From: Hepsetus odoe
Taxonomy: Eukaryota; Chordata; Actinopteri; Characiformes; Hepsetidae
Direction of reading: 5' to 3'
Assembly: GCA_017165825.1 (NCBI GenBank)
Contig: CM029374.1
Location: 2,852,397 to 2,916,396 of the forward strand
Length of the DNA: 64,000 nucleotides
A program made the position numbers and the translations under genes. Each line of letters starts with the position of its first letter. Positions within the stretch are counted from its first letter, which is position 1. Of this stretch, positions 11,334 through 23,202 are shown piece by piece. Below the pieces are notes generated by a model. That model ran no database searches. It was not told the origin of the DNA and saw only the letters and a program-made list of their open reading frames with translations.

Positions 11334-12394
11334 TGTATGAGAAGCTCACACATAACCCCAGAGACATCAGCAAGACAAGCCCTGCGAAGGGATGAAAGAG
11401 TTATTTAACTGTTTTGGGCAAGTTTTACTAAAGAAGATCTGATAAAACCATTATGAAAACACTGCCTGAGACAAGTGTTTATCTTTTTTTTTTTTAGATC
11501 TGTTCCACCACCACCAACATCATCATCGAAGCACTTAACTAATAAATATCAAGAGTCAGAGTAATATGTGATTTTCTCAGGCTTAAATACCTTAGAAACC
11601 AAAATAGTACAAGAACTGAGGGAGAAAATAGAAATAAATGATATGTATATTCCTTTCCCTCAAAATATTCTCCCTCTTATGAGGGAATGCCATTATTCTG
11701 AAGGACAGATCCATCTAAATGCTAGATGGGATGTTTGGAGCTGAAGGACCCACCTCTATTTACGACTTTAATCAAGCAGGTCGAGTCAAATCGCACTAAA
11801 AGCAAGAAAAATATTTTGTCGTGCGATCAGAGGAGAGCAAACTGACGAGGACGTTAGCATTTAAGCTCAGAGAATGCCGACACCCTACGAGAGTAAATGG
11901 GGAATAAAGGAAATGATAAACAGCATGACTCTTATAGGGCGGCGCCATGTTGGATTGTTACGCCATTGACAGGCGACAAGCTTCAGGACTGCAGTACCGA
12001 GAGTGACCGTCAGGTGTCTCACTCAGATCTGTTTAATCGCCCAGAACTTTTTACAGAATAAATCTCAGTCTTCTTATCTCATCCTCAGTTTTGAAAAATA
12101 AAAACGCTCACGTTTTCTTTGAGCTCTATGTAATGTATTTAATAGTTTGTTTAGGTTTTATTCTAATTCTAGCCAAAATATAAAAACACTCTTATTTATT
12201 TTGTTCTATTTATTATTTACTCTAATGGTCCCAGGCTGTAGTCCCGCCCACCGAACCCGACAGCGCCCAATGACGCCGCTCCGTGTGAGGCGCATGCGCT
12301 CTGCGTTCCGTCATACCCCACGTGTCTGCCGCGAGCGCACGGCCGCGCACGCAGACCGAGAGAGAGCGAGCGAGCAAGAGAGAGTCGCGCTACC
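11334..12394. promoter_or_regulatory. divergent trmt61b/wdr43 promoter region
   Basis: The two start codons lie 1.06 kb apart, head to head. The wdr43-proximal 200 bp is CpG-rich and holds a perfect E-box CACGTG at 12319-12324, about 75 bp before the ATG. That fits MYC/USF control of a ribosome-biogenesis gene. At about 11940-11955 GGCGGCGCCATGTTGG carries a YY1-type CGCCATGTT core. No TATA box is evident. The region has not been shown to act in both directions. Confidence 0.55.
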
Positions 12395-15300
12395 ATGGCG
12401 GCTGACGGAGGCTATGCTCCTGTTTCGTCCGCGCTTGCGCTCCCGCTACCGTGCGCTTTCTCCCCAGCGCCGCGGCGACAGTATCTGTCCGCGTGCGCGC
12501 GCGACGGCCGCCTGCGCATCTGGGACGCGGACGGCGGCCGCCTGCGGCAGGAATACACGCCATCCGCGCGGCTCAGTGCTGCGTGCAGCTGCGTGGCGTG
12601 GGGCCCGTGCCGTGCGACCAAGGTACAGCCATTAAAAAACGCGAAAATAAATCCTTGAGTGTAAGAACACGTTTGAAAAATAACAGTCGCCTCGTGGAAC
12701 GTTTAACTATTAATGCTCGTGCGGAGGAATTCCACTGTTGCTATAGTGACGGTAGAAGGAGCGCCTGAGATTAGGCTCGCAGCGAAACAACGACACGAGC
12801 ATTACCGGCCAATTTTTCCTCTTCGTGGCGGTCTGTTCGGTGCGAACTGTGCTCGGTAACGGTGTGTGTGTATGTTGGGCGTGTGTGTGTTTTCTCTGTG
12901 TGAGAGCGAAGCCCCGAACTCCGCGGAGAGGCCTACGTTAGCCTGTTAGCTGTTAGCATCGCACATGTGGTCCGTCGCACATGTTCGCCGCTAAGATGGC
13001 TCCTGTTGTTTTTGAAGTCTAACAGTGTCTCCTCTCGACTACTTGAGGCGCTCTGAGCCGCTGGTCAGGATGCCTGTGGGCTCATTTGTGAACTTATTTG
13101 TCAGGAGGGATGATTGGGGAGAGTTGTCTTGCTAGTGAACACTTAAAGCTAACACTAATTCAGCACTAGGGTATGAGGAGTGAATCCACGGCTGGAGGAG
13201 GCAGGCGTGCAGGGGGAGACGAATCGTTTTTGGCAATAATCTGAATAGCTTGCTATGAGTAGATGTACTATTTTGTGTCCATCTCTTATGTTTAAAAGTT
13301 TTGGGTTGGGCTTAACTTCAAGTGTTCTGGATTTCTTGGAAGGTCCAGCAAAGCCCCAGTAACTACAGTCATATTTTAATGTCGTTTGTGAGCCAATAAC
13401 GGGGTTGCATTGATGCTTATTAAGAAATAAATAAAGAGAGAAAGAGTGGCATGTCTTAAGAGAACTAAATTTGAGCTTAATCAGGGCTGCTGAATTCCTT
13501 CATTCTTTGCACTTCCAGCAAACCCAGTAACTGACCAGATACACCTCTGCAGTTTTTGAGACATGGGTGGGAAGCTATTTTGTGTCAAATCTAATAACCA
13601 AAGTGTTGGTTTGAACAAAGTTCAGGTGTTCTGGAGAGTTTCCTGATTTCTTGGCAGGTCCAGGAAACCCCAGTAACTTTCATATTGCACAATTTAGAAA
13701 GCTGATGTTCTGAGCCATTCTCTGTTCTTGGAAAACACCAAAGGAGGTGATCTTTGTGTTAACGGTCCCCCATAAGCAGATTGTAGTGTCCGAGTTGTTG
13801 GTTATGTTTCGCTGGTGATCGTTTTTAGTAACCCAGTGTAACGTTTGTTCAGTGTTGGTGTAGAAAGACTGATTTCACTCCTGGAGTAAGTTACAGTGCA
13901 GGGCCAAGTGAAGAGCTTTTGGTAATAACCTGAGTGGCCTGGTATGTAAGGATAGACAATTTGAGCTAATTTGAGTGTTGGGTTGGACTTTTAGTGTTCT
14001 GGAGAATTTAATTCCTTGGTGTGTTCAGCAAACCTCAGTGACTGACAAAACTGCACTTTTTTTATTGTACTTTTGAGAGTGGAGTTGCATAAAAAGCTGG
14101 GGTCACTTCATCTTGCAATTAAAGTAAGTGTCAAAGTGGGCTTAAGTTCACCAGGTTTTCTTGATGGGTCCAGCAAAACCAAGTAACTGCACATTTTAGC
14201 GACAGGTTCTAACAAATTCCCTATACTTGGAGTTTTTTGAAGGAGTTAAAAGTTGTTTCCTTGGTTGTCTTGAAAGCCACCTGACCAGATTTGAGAGTTT
14301 GCTTCCTGTAATGCATGGCATTGGACTGAAACGAGTCAGATTGAAAGAATATGGGATTCTGTTGAAAAGGGGGGGGGGGGGGGACTTGATTTCCAAGCTA
14401 GTTCCAGCAGTGGGCTGTGTAAACCTTGATAAACACACAATTTCTTTGCTGTTTCTTTTGTAAAATAATATCTCTGACATCTGTCACACAACTAACACTG
14501 ATTGTGTGAATGCATAGGAGGGTCCTCAGAGGAAGAAGAGGAAATCGGAGGCAGGACAGGCTGTGGAACAGACAGATCTGTTGGCGCTGGGCACAGCTGC
14601 GGGCACGGTTCTCATCTACAGCACGTTGAAAGGCGATCTTCACTGCACATTGGTACGACCCAGCCGTTCATATGTCCACACTTTCCCACCATGCAGGCTG
14701 TACCAGTGAGGAATAAAGTGAATGAGACTTTTTTAACTTTTTTTTTTTTTTTTTAAACTGTCTCAGGATGGAGGGCATAGTGGAAGTGTTAACAGCATCC
14801 AGTGGCATCCAGAGGATTCTCTTCTCTACAGCGGCTCAGACGACACACACATCGTTGAGTGGGACCTGCAGACAGGCAAAACGCGATGGTAAAAAGCACC
14901 CACATTTACACTTAATCTGCTGGCCGTGAGGTCATGATTTATTGTAGTATCTCCGCAGCCCACTCACTTTAGTTGGTTGCTTTTGAGTGTAATGTATTAA
15001 ATATAGTGCAAGATTTAACTTTCAGATTTCACCATGGTTTGATTACTGGTCATGAAGTGTGAAATTCCTTGAAGAAAGTTCTTGATTCTCACATTGAGAA
15101 TTTAACAATTAGAAAAGCAGTTATCTTAATGTTTTGCTCTACATAAGCAGAGACTATGGGTGATGTTTTTTTTATTTATTTTTTTTTATAGTAAATGGAA
15201 AGCAGACAGAGCAGCAGTGACCATTCTGTGTGTGAGTCCAGATGGGAACTTCCTACTCTCTGCTGGAATGACTATCAAAATGTGGAACCTGGAGACCAAG

Positions 15301-18300
15301 GAAGTTTACAGAGTAAGTCTTGATGCTCACACTCCGTTTCTAGATGGCAGTTGTTTGACACTTTACTTCATTACCAACACAAGTTCTGGTTGGAGAATAA
15401 GGTGCAGAAGGAGGTACAGCTGTATGTTGCTTCATTGTTGAGATAAATGTCTGTGCTCTGCTTGCAGAAGTTCACAGGTCACTCCACTATGGTCACGATG
15501 CTGTGCTTTGCCACAAACCGACCGCCGGACAGCAATGGTCTCTACTTTGTGTCTGGAGCATCTCATGACCGGCTTCTGAGTGTGTGGTAAGAAGTTGTAA
15601 TCACCTTTATCTAGATGTCCTGTATTTATCCTACTAGGGATACAGGGAAGCAAACAGTGTCTTTCTTGCTCTATTTCTAGTTATAGCTGGATAGTGGTCT
15701 GTTATAACGAGAAATTATTGGCAAAATAACTCGCTACTGTATTACAAACCCGTAAAACTGGGCCTGAGGATTCTGCCCTGATGGACTGTCAAACTGATTA
15801 TTCCTTTTCTGTCTGAGCTAACCTTACTTGATGAGTTGTGTACTCCTGCATATGAACAGGGTTTAATTTTGCTTTATTTCATTTGTCCACAGGCAGGTGC
15901 GCTCTGATGGCAAGGACAAGAACTCAGTGGTGTCTTTCACTTTGGCGGACGAACCCCAACACTTGGACCTGCAACCTTCTAACAGCAAAGATGAGGTGAG
16001 ACCATAGGCCTCTGAAAAGCTGCTGTTACACTCAATCCCAATCCCTAAATCAAGCAGTTAACTAGGGAGCAGGACTATAAGGTCGAGCACAAACTGCTCA
16101 AAATGGCATTGACTAGAGGGAGGCATCCCTGGTTTATGGGAAATGATTCACATATTGTAATCCAGAAGAAAAATGTTCATGTTGACTTTTTACAGGCGGT
16201 GAGGTTAGCAGTGGTGTGCAAGGATGGGCAGCTTCATCTTTTTGAGCACTTTCTAAATGGGTGAGTGTGTTTGTGCACTAATCACAGCCATTTTGTAAAG
16301 ATCCCTTTTCCTCCCAGCCCTTTTTGCTAACCCAGCTTTGTTTTTTTTTTGTTTTGTTTTTTTTTTCCCCATTACAAAGAAAATTATGGTATTTGAAGTA
16401 ACTAAATCTATATGTGTATATTAATTTACAACATACCTTAGACATCTAGCGTTTATCACTGCTCAATGGTTATTCTCTTTCTATAGGCCATGTAAAAAGC
16501 CCTTGTCTCCAGTGTGCTCGGTACAAGTGTCTAGTGTTGGAGGAAAAGGGGAGAGTGAAACACCTGTACCTGTGCCCCTGCTTGCCACGTCCTTCTGTGC
16601 AGACAGACAGAACCTCTTTCTGGCCTATGGGAACCACCTGCAGCCTGTCATTGAGAAAGTGGTGAGTAGCTATGAGCCTGGCCTTTTCAGCATAAGCTAA
16701 ACCTCATGAAGAATTTGAAGGTCGGGTGATGGTGATTGTTGTCCATGTTTCTTTAAACCTGAGCAACAAATATAGATTAATAAGTGATTATTAATGTTTC
16801 TTGGGGATTATTTTAAATGGATTACTTTAAGGATCTTCGCTGAGCCCATTCTTGTTTGGAATGGTACTGAACAGGTTGACAGATGAGGTTAGACCGGAGT
16901 CCCTGGGTATGATGTTTGCTGCTGATATCGTGATCTATAGTGAGAGTAGGGAGCAGCTTGAGGAGAACCTGGAGAAATGTAGATATGCTCTGGAGAGGAG
17001 AGGAAGGAAAGTGGAGGTGTCAGAGATAGATGCTAAGATTTTCGTTGGGTGTGACGAGGATGGACAAGAATAGAAATGAGTAGAGGGACGGTTCAGGTGG
17101 GAAATTTTGGAGACAGTTAGGGAAGCACGGCTGTGTTGGAGAAGGATGTTGAGGATGCAGCTGCCTGTCAAGAGGAAGAACCCATAAGGAGGTTTATGGA
17201 CGTGGTGAGAGAGGACAATGCAGGTGATCGGTTTGAAGGAGGAAGGACAGGAAGAAAGGGAACCGAATAATCTGCTGTGGCGACCCCTGATCGGGAGCAG
17301 CTGAAATAATTGGTTGTCTACAGTTTGATTCTTAGGCTTCCCAAAATACTTCGAGGAGTTCATTAGAGCAGTTGATTGTAGTGTAGTGTCCTATTTGTTG
17401 GGAATGCCACTAATGTATCAAGTTTCTTAGTTTGCTGAGATTATTTTGCTGCAAAATGCAATTCACCCAGTCATGAGTTGTTTTTTAACATCTTATTGCC
17501 TGGTTTCCAGACCGGGATAAAGCCTAATGGTGTAATTAGGATTTTAATGATAAAGCAGCATCGCTGTTCAGTCCAGGAACTACATCAAACACCTCTAATA
17601 AAATAGTTGCAGATAAACAAAGTAACACAATTTGCAGAGAGATGGAGCTTGCTTACCTCTTAGAGTTTTCACTTCACTACTTGTTAAAATAATTCTGTAG
17701 TTATGCTTATAAACTGTAAACGTAGAGAATGTAAAGCTGACTGTGTGTGTTTTCACAGCCCATAAGTACAACAGAGAGGCACATATGCCTGGTCCGAGAC
17801 TTGCATACCGCGCTCTCGCTTTCTGTAGATGCTGCAGTGTCCAAGGTAATGTGTTCATTCCTGGTCTTTTTGTTAGATTTTGTTTTTTTTAAATGTATTA
17901 CTAAATCTGATATATTTAATATTGTTGTCCAAATACGACTTTTTGCAATGAATGATTCATCTTAAAGAAATCCATTTATGCTCTTTATTAATAAAGTATT
18001 TGACTGACACACATTGTTTTCCTCCACAGGTGAAAACACCTATTGTAAATGAACAGAAAAGTAAATTTCTAATACCGGGACTTCCTGGGCATCAAGCACC
18101 AATCAGAGCAACTCCCAGCCAATCAGAGAAAAGGAAGAAAGGGTCCAGTACTACAGAAGTATGACTACTCGCTTGTTAACTTGCGCACACAACCCAAACT
18201 TTGCATTTGTGATAAAGCATCATCTGTCATTGTTGACCCCTAACTTTTTCTTCTGACGTTTTCTCTAGATGTCTATAGAGGAGAGGTTGGAGCAGATCGA

Positions 18301-20542
18301 GTTGAGTGTGTCTGGTGTTAAAGGTGGGGATAAGGGAGCATCTTCCTCTCTGCAGACAGACAGCTTTGCTGTGCTTTTGGTGCAGGGCCTGGAGAGCAAA
18401 GATGAGAAGATTCTCAACGTGAGTATTGGGAACACATTGTCGTCTGTGTGTTTGAAGAAATGTAAAGATTTCTGGGCATTATGTCGTTATACAAAACACA
18501 TCTGGCATGTACTCAAAACATGGGTGCTGCTAAATTATCATAACTCCTCTGACTGGCGTTCAACGTTGTCTCGTGTGAAAATTTAACAGGTGGTAAAGGC
18601 CACAGTTAAATTCAGGGTGTTTACTTTTCCAGTGTTTCACCCCTGAATGAAGTCTAAAGCTTCACTAAAAATAGTTTAACGTTTAATCATTCTAACATTA
18701 TTACAGCTGTATGCTTTAGGCATGGTCTAAGGGATCTGAATACAAACTTTCATTTCAACCAAACAGCTTTGAACTTCAAATGAAGACAAACCTGTGAATG
18801 TCATGAACCGTAGGCTTAAATCTCTTAAATTGTGCTTGTTTGTGTGTTGTGAGAAGTAAATTTATTTTTTCTCTCTTTCCAGAAAATTTTTCAAACAAAG
18901 AAAGAAGCCTTGATAAAGAAAACAGTTGCCCGGTTACCACCTCCAGCTGTACTGCCACTGGTGGAAGAGGTGAGGGACAGAAGCACACAGTTCCACAACT
19001 GGGTTTTTTTTTTTTTTTTGTTCATCGCTTTCATAACTGATATTTTGCTTGTTTTTGTAGCTTTCGAGAAGGCTGCAAGGACATCCATTTTCGTAAGTTA
19101 TTTAAACATTCAAACAATTTGTGACAAATGTCTGCCATGTGTAGTTTGATTATATCTTTCTTTCTGCAGGGCAATACTAACAGTCCAGTGGCTGAAGGCA
19201 GTTTTGACGCAGCACACATCGTACTTATCATCGGTAAGTGACTGTGCATGTGCGTGTTGCAGTTATCTTGTCTGGGTCCTTTTCTAACTTTTTTTTATTT
19301 ATTTATCCCCCCTCCTATGGTTTAGCTACCAGATCTGGTTTCTCAGTTAGGGATGCTGTACCACATGATCGAGAGTCGGGTAAAATTGTACCATCAGCTG
19401 ACGAGACTTCATGGCAAACTCTACCTGCTCATGACTCAGGTACTAGAGCCAAAGCTCCTTCACTCTCAGTGACAATCCAGATGGACTGACGACCCATTTA
19501 AACTACATCATAATCCAAAGTTTTCCTAGTACTTCATTAAATATCTTTGTCACGTCTAAACACAAACTTTTTAAAATTTTTGTTGGTTTTCTAACCTAGT
19601 TAATATTTTGCTCCTTGCTGTGTATCTAGATCAAATGCTATAATTGCTTTAACACTTGTATGTATTATAAAATAATTTTATTTTATAAGTATAATGTAGT
19701 ATCAGGCAGCAATGGCCTAGTGGTTAGGGACTAGGGCCCTTTCATTGGAAGGTCGTTGGCTTGAGTCCCAGATCAATAGGTTACCCTGAAGTACCCTTAA
19801 GCAAGGTACTGGCCCCATCACTGCCAAAATTTCAGCTCACTTCTGAATGCAATTCTAAAGAAATAACACATTTCAGAATTGTCGAATATCACAAACTTAA
19901 ATACTACACTTTTCCCACTAGGTGGCAATGAGCAGCAGTACCCCTAGATCTGCAGACTTGGACAAAACAGCCAAGCTTGTGTATGAGGAAGGTAAGAAAT
20001 CGGTTTATTAGGGGAAATCTAAACTGCTTCTCAACACGGCTGACTTCAACCTTTTTGTTTAAAAACAAATCTAATAGAACCTGCAGGTTAAGTGCAGAAC
20101 TTGGCCTATTTCTGGGTTTGAAGAACCACTGATAGTTTTGTTTTTTTGGGCAGAGTCCTCGGATGAAGATGATGATGATGATGATTCAGGAGCTGAAGGA
20201 CTCCGTGAGGATGACTCTGATGTAAGTCCGTGTACAGACTGACAGTAGTTTAAGCAAGTCTTTTGGTACCGTGTCGGCAAGATTTGAAGAATAACTGATT
20301 AAAAATCTCATTTAATACAAGCCTTACAAACTTCCCGCTTGGAGTTCACACACGGTAAATCCTTCACCTTCTGTGTCTGACAGGACTGGGAGGAAGAAGA
20401 GGAGAATGAGGGAGCAATGGATGTGACCGAGGATGGGGGACATCATGCAGACAAGGAAGGCAATGAAGAGGATGACAAAGATGAGTCCAAAGTGAACGGC
20501 GATTCAGACTTAGACCCTGAAAATGAAAGTGAAGAGGAGTGA
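12395..20542 (+). CDS. wdr43: WD repeat-containing protein 43 (UTP5-like), 18 exons
   Basis: Nucleolar component of the t-UTP/UTP-A part of the small-subunit processome, needed for pre-rRNA transcription and 18S processing. Exons: 12395-12622, 14518-14652, 14767-14888, 15192-15312, 15468-15586, 15893-15995, 16196-16260, 16487-16661, 17759-17845, 18030-18158, 18269-18418, 18883-18969, 19061-19092, 19170-19233, 19326-19439, 19922-19991, 20154-20221, 20384-20542. All are GT/AG and in phase, giving 675 aa (human 677). N-terminal WD40 blades are visible (GRLRIWDADGGRL, SVNSIQWHPEDSLLYSGS, GMTIKMWNLETKEVYR, SGASHDRLLSVWQVR). A Utp12-type helical domain follows at about residues 430-570 (TVARLPPPAVLPLVEELSRR). 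The acidic tail ends NGDSDLDPENESEEE, identical to human. A LINE relic lies in intron 8 and a SINE in intron 15. Human WDR43 introns host C/D snoRNAs; none is convincing here. Confidence 0.96.
13225..14205. repeat. degenerate ~300-390 bp direct repeats in wdr43 intron 1
   Basis: About four diverged units share the order GTTGGGTTGG, TGTTCTGGA, TTCTTGG, GGTCCAGCAAACC, CAGTAACTG. Anchors near 13300, 13600, 13980 and 14120 mark them. Two units also share a leader of the form GG(C/T)AATAA(T/C)CTGA. They do not resemble the other repeats in the window. Confidence 0.65.
16830..17325 (+). mobile_element. non-LTR retrotransposon relic with broken reverse transcriptase
   Basis: A partial open frame holds reverse-transcriptase palm motifs: PFLFGMVLNRLTDEVRPES, then FAADIV where the family has FADDIV, then SREQLEENLEKCRYALERRG. 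The second catalytic Asp of the FADD box is therefore lost. After frame breaks the 3' tail CTGTGGCGACCCCTGATCGG is recognisable. The middle of the ORF is deleted. It lies in wdr43 intron 8 in the sense direction. Confidence 0.8.
19700..19840 (+). mobile_element. tRNA-derived SINE copy 4 (3' truncated)
   Basis: The head GGCAGCAATGGCCTAGTGG and the body GTACCCTTAAGCAAGGTACTG are present, and the copy stops soon after. It lies in wdr43 intron 15. Confidence 0.8.
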
Positions 20543-21760
20543 AGATGAAATAATCAAAAAAAAGGATCCAGGAAGATTTATATTTCATTTTATTTTTGTT
20601 TTCATTTTATTGTAAAAAAAAAAAAAGGAAAAAACAAGAGAATTTGTTATAAAGTTGCAACGGCCGCTGTCCTACTTGAGTGACCCCAGGAAACGGCCCC
20701 ATCGGTTTCCCCGAATGGCCACTGGCAAAACTGACAGCTTGACCAGGCTGAGAACTGCCCGGCAGCAACGAGTATCTGAACTCCGTTCTGACGCCGTTCA
20801 TTTGACCTCAGACTGCCTCCTTCCAGCCCTCTACCCCACAAACACACACCCCTCGGTGCTGCGGTAAATGTGCCACACCTTTCTTCACATGTGGCAGGAG
20901 TGTTGGTCAGGGCTCAGGTTGTGTATTGTATCCACATACAATATGTGTATCTGTTCAGCACGGTGTGTTTAAAGAATCCATTAGCTTTATGAAGAACATT
21001 TTCCCAATTCCAAGAAACATTTCCCCCCACGTGTTTAGCAGTTACTCTGCTTGGTTTTATGATGAATCAAGATTGCCGCAAGGACAAATGGTTTTCCGAA
21101 ATCCTGGTTGCGTAGCACACGCCACCAAAATCTGCCGTCTGAATTGTAATTGCTGTTTAGATCAAAATTGGGTCGACTGCAGATTTCCCCAGGTTGTGGT
21201 AAGACATGCAGAACCTTGATCTTAAACAACATGACTGTCACTGAAATCCTTGTCCTGGGACGGTATTGACTGTGGCTTTATAATAGAAAGAACCCAACGG
21301 CATCTTGAAAATGACCAAGATGATATTGGGTGCAGAAATGTGACAGTCCTGTTGGTTTACCACACATTAAGATTTTCCAGTATGTCTATCAACACAATAT
21401 AACGTGCCTTTGTGTTTCTAAACCACCTTTCATCATCGTCGTCTTTTCTTTTTTGTTTCTTTTTCTGTATCTGCCTGCAGCATTCGAAGGGGACCTGTGT
21501 CCACTTCCTTTAATGACTGCTAGGTGGCGAGCTTTAGAGTGGAAGTCAACGTGAACTTTGCTCAATTAGGTGAATACTTGCAAGAATTGATTCCTACTCC
21601 TCTCAGTGGCTGGAGAGGTGCTTCATGTTCAAAACGTGGTTGCTTTGAATTTGTCAACCATAACCTTTTTCATGCAAACAATATCAACGACTGTTGTACA
21701 GTTTAATGAAATAAATTTTTTTTTTTTGGTTCTCCGAGGTTGTGCCTGGATTTATTTAAT
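20543..21760 (+). other. wdr43 3' UTR, probable
   Basis: AT-rich sequence follows the stop. An AATAAA hexamer at about 21709 (GAAATAAATTTT) could be the polyadenylation signal, giving a 3' UTR of about 1.2 kb. Open frames inside are short and show no recognisable domain. Confidence 0.4.
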
Positions 21761-21829
21761 AAAATGCAAAATTTTGTGTTGGAAAATTCATGTCTTGTGT
21801 TTAGCCTTCATTTAGGGTCTGTTTCATCA

Positions 21830-22085
21830 AGAGCCCAGGCATGAGATCAGGCTCCTAGAGCTTGGACTAGTTGGTCCAGCTTGTCCTATGGATGCTCGAT
21901 CAGATTTGGACCGTCCAACTCCTGAACAATGCTTAGTGTTGTCCTGCTGAAAGGTGCCACCGCTGTTTGGCCACGCCGATCCCATGAAGGTGCTTTACAG
22001 CAAAAAATAATCCACATTTTATGTCAAGACTCAAGATTCCCCAGCAGGTCATTTCCCAGAGCATCATGCTAGCTCGCCTTTATCC
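21830..22085 (-). mobile_element. Tc1-like transposase relic
   Basis: Fragments such as GGATGCTCGATCAGATTTGG, CTGAACAATGCTTAGTG, GTCCTGCTGAAAGGTGCCAC and CCCCAGCAGGTCATTTCCC match, in reverse, the C-terminal part of the fish Tc1-type transposase repeat also seen at 58.5-59.1 kb. Stops and deletions abound. Family assignment is from memory of the repeat. Confidence 0.55.
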
Positions 22086-22215
22086 AGATGTCCTGGCTCT
22101 GTCTTTGGTTTGGACATGTCCAGAGGAGAGATGAGAATATCAGGAGATGGATGTTGAAGATGGAGCTGCTGGGAAAGGAGAAGAAGACCAAAGAGGAAGT
22201 TTATGGACTGTTTAT
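22085..22215 (+). mobile_element. non-LTR retrotransposon 3' fragment
   Basis: The frame reads LWFGHVQRRDENIRRWML then KMELLGKEKKTK, the C-terminal end of the same LINE family found at 6.5 and 16.9 kb. It abuts the Tc1-like relic. A short dead copy. Confidence 0.75.
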
Positions 22216-22409
22216 GGTTCATCGTTTGACCTCTGGTGGGACGTCATGCTGTTTGACATTTTTTTATGCTTTCAACAGCTTTTCTTGCTGTTGAATTTTT
22301 CCATCACTGTAACTATTCTATTCTTGAGAATAGAAACTTCTCCAACATGTCTTGCTGGTTCTGGACATGGCAGCCTACTGCTGGCCATTCTTCTGGTGTG
22401 TGTTCACAG

Positions 22410-22582
22410 TGGTGCGTTACGTTTACATTTGTGGCATTTAGCAGCCGCTCTTGTCCAGAGCAACTTCCATTTCCAAATTGCAGGGACAGACAAGGGTCTT
22501 GCTCAGGAACCCAGTGGTGGTAGTGTTATCCCAATCTCTTGGCCAAGTGCTCTTCCACTAGACCACTACCAGCCCCTGCTTT
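22410..22582 (+). mobile_element. short interspersed repeat, TTTAGCAGACGC family
   Basis: It contains TGGCATTTAGCAGCCGCTC, GTCCAGAGCAACTTCCA and CAGTGGTGGTAGTGTT and ends CACTAGACCACTACCAGCC. Copies recur at 46868-47056 (+) and 38440-38545 (-). The right end resembles an inverse tRNA A box, so it is probably SINE-derived. Confidence 0.7.
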
Positions 22583-22849
22583 ATTAGTGGACACTCTTCA
22601 CTTTTCCCAGTGTATGAGTGTCGACACAATGTATTTCATAAAAATTTCATGAGCTGCTGTCTCACATACACATCTGTTGGTCACTGTTGGTTTGTGGCTG
22701 ACTGGAGTATAGGCTTGTAAAGATGGTTCATTTTAACATGTTTTGATTAGGACAATTCCCCAAATATCCTCCAGGTGGCGCTGAGACGCTGCCTGTTAAT
22801 TTACTTTGACGAGCTACTTTGATCTCAGATATGTTAAATTTGAGACGGC

Positions 22850-23090
22850 CAGACTCTTATCAGCCAATCACAGCACAGACATCTAGATCATATCAGCCAA
22901 TCACAGCACAGACGTCCGGACTCTTAGTATCCAATCCGATCACAGCACAGACAGCTAAACTCTTATCAGCCAATCCCAGCAAAGGCATCCAGATTAATTC
23001 AGCCATTCATAGCACAGACAGCCTGACTTTATCAGCCAATCACAGAAAAGAGCCTGGCTTTATCAGCCAATCACAGCGCAGGAGGGTGGT
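22850..23090 (+). promoter_or_regulatory. tandem CCAAT-box array upstream of the first connexin
   Basis: Seven direct units carry ATCAGCCAATCACAGCACAGA-type sequence. CCAAT cores start at 22864, 22897, 22931, 22970, 23036 and 23067, with a mutated CCATT at 23003. Spacing runs 31-39 bp and is mostly 33-34 bp. All have the same orientation, and the array ends just before the presumed first exon. NF-Y binds CCAAT boxes; use as a promoter is inferred. Confidence 0.7.
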
Positions 23091-23099
23091 ACTTTAGTA

Positions 23100-23202
23100 T
23101 ACTGATGGGGAAAGAAGGCAGTTAACTCCCAGCTCCAAGTCCCGTCTGTAGCAGAGCTGACAAGTTTACGGCGTTGACCAAGATTCTCATCGTCTTTCAT
23201 CT
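23100..23202 (+). other. predicted 5' non-coding exon of the first connexin
   Basis: Connexin genes usually have a non-coding first exon and one coding exon. Here a donor (ATCT|GTGAGTATT at 23203) follows a GC-balanced stretch, and an acceptor (TCGTCTCAG) ends at 23964, 117 bp before the connexin ATG. The transcription start is not visible. Confidence 0.45.

Noticed and set aside
15587..15892. C/D-box snoRNA in wdr43 intron 5 (CTGATGG, TTGATGAG, several CTGA)
   Set aside because: The boxes are in the wrong order or too close, and no terminal stem is present.
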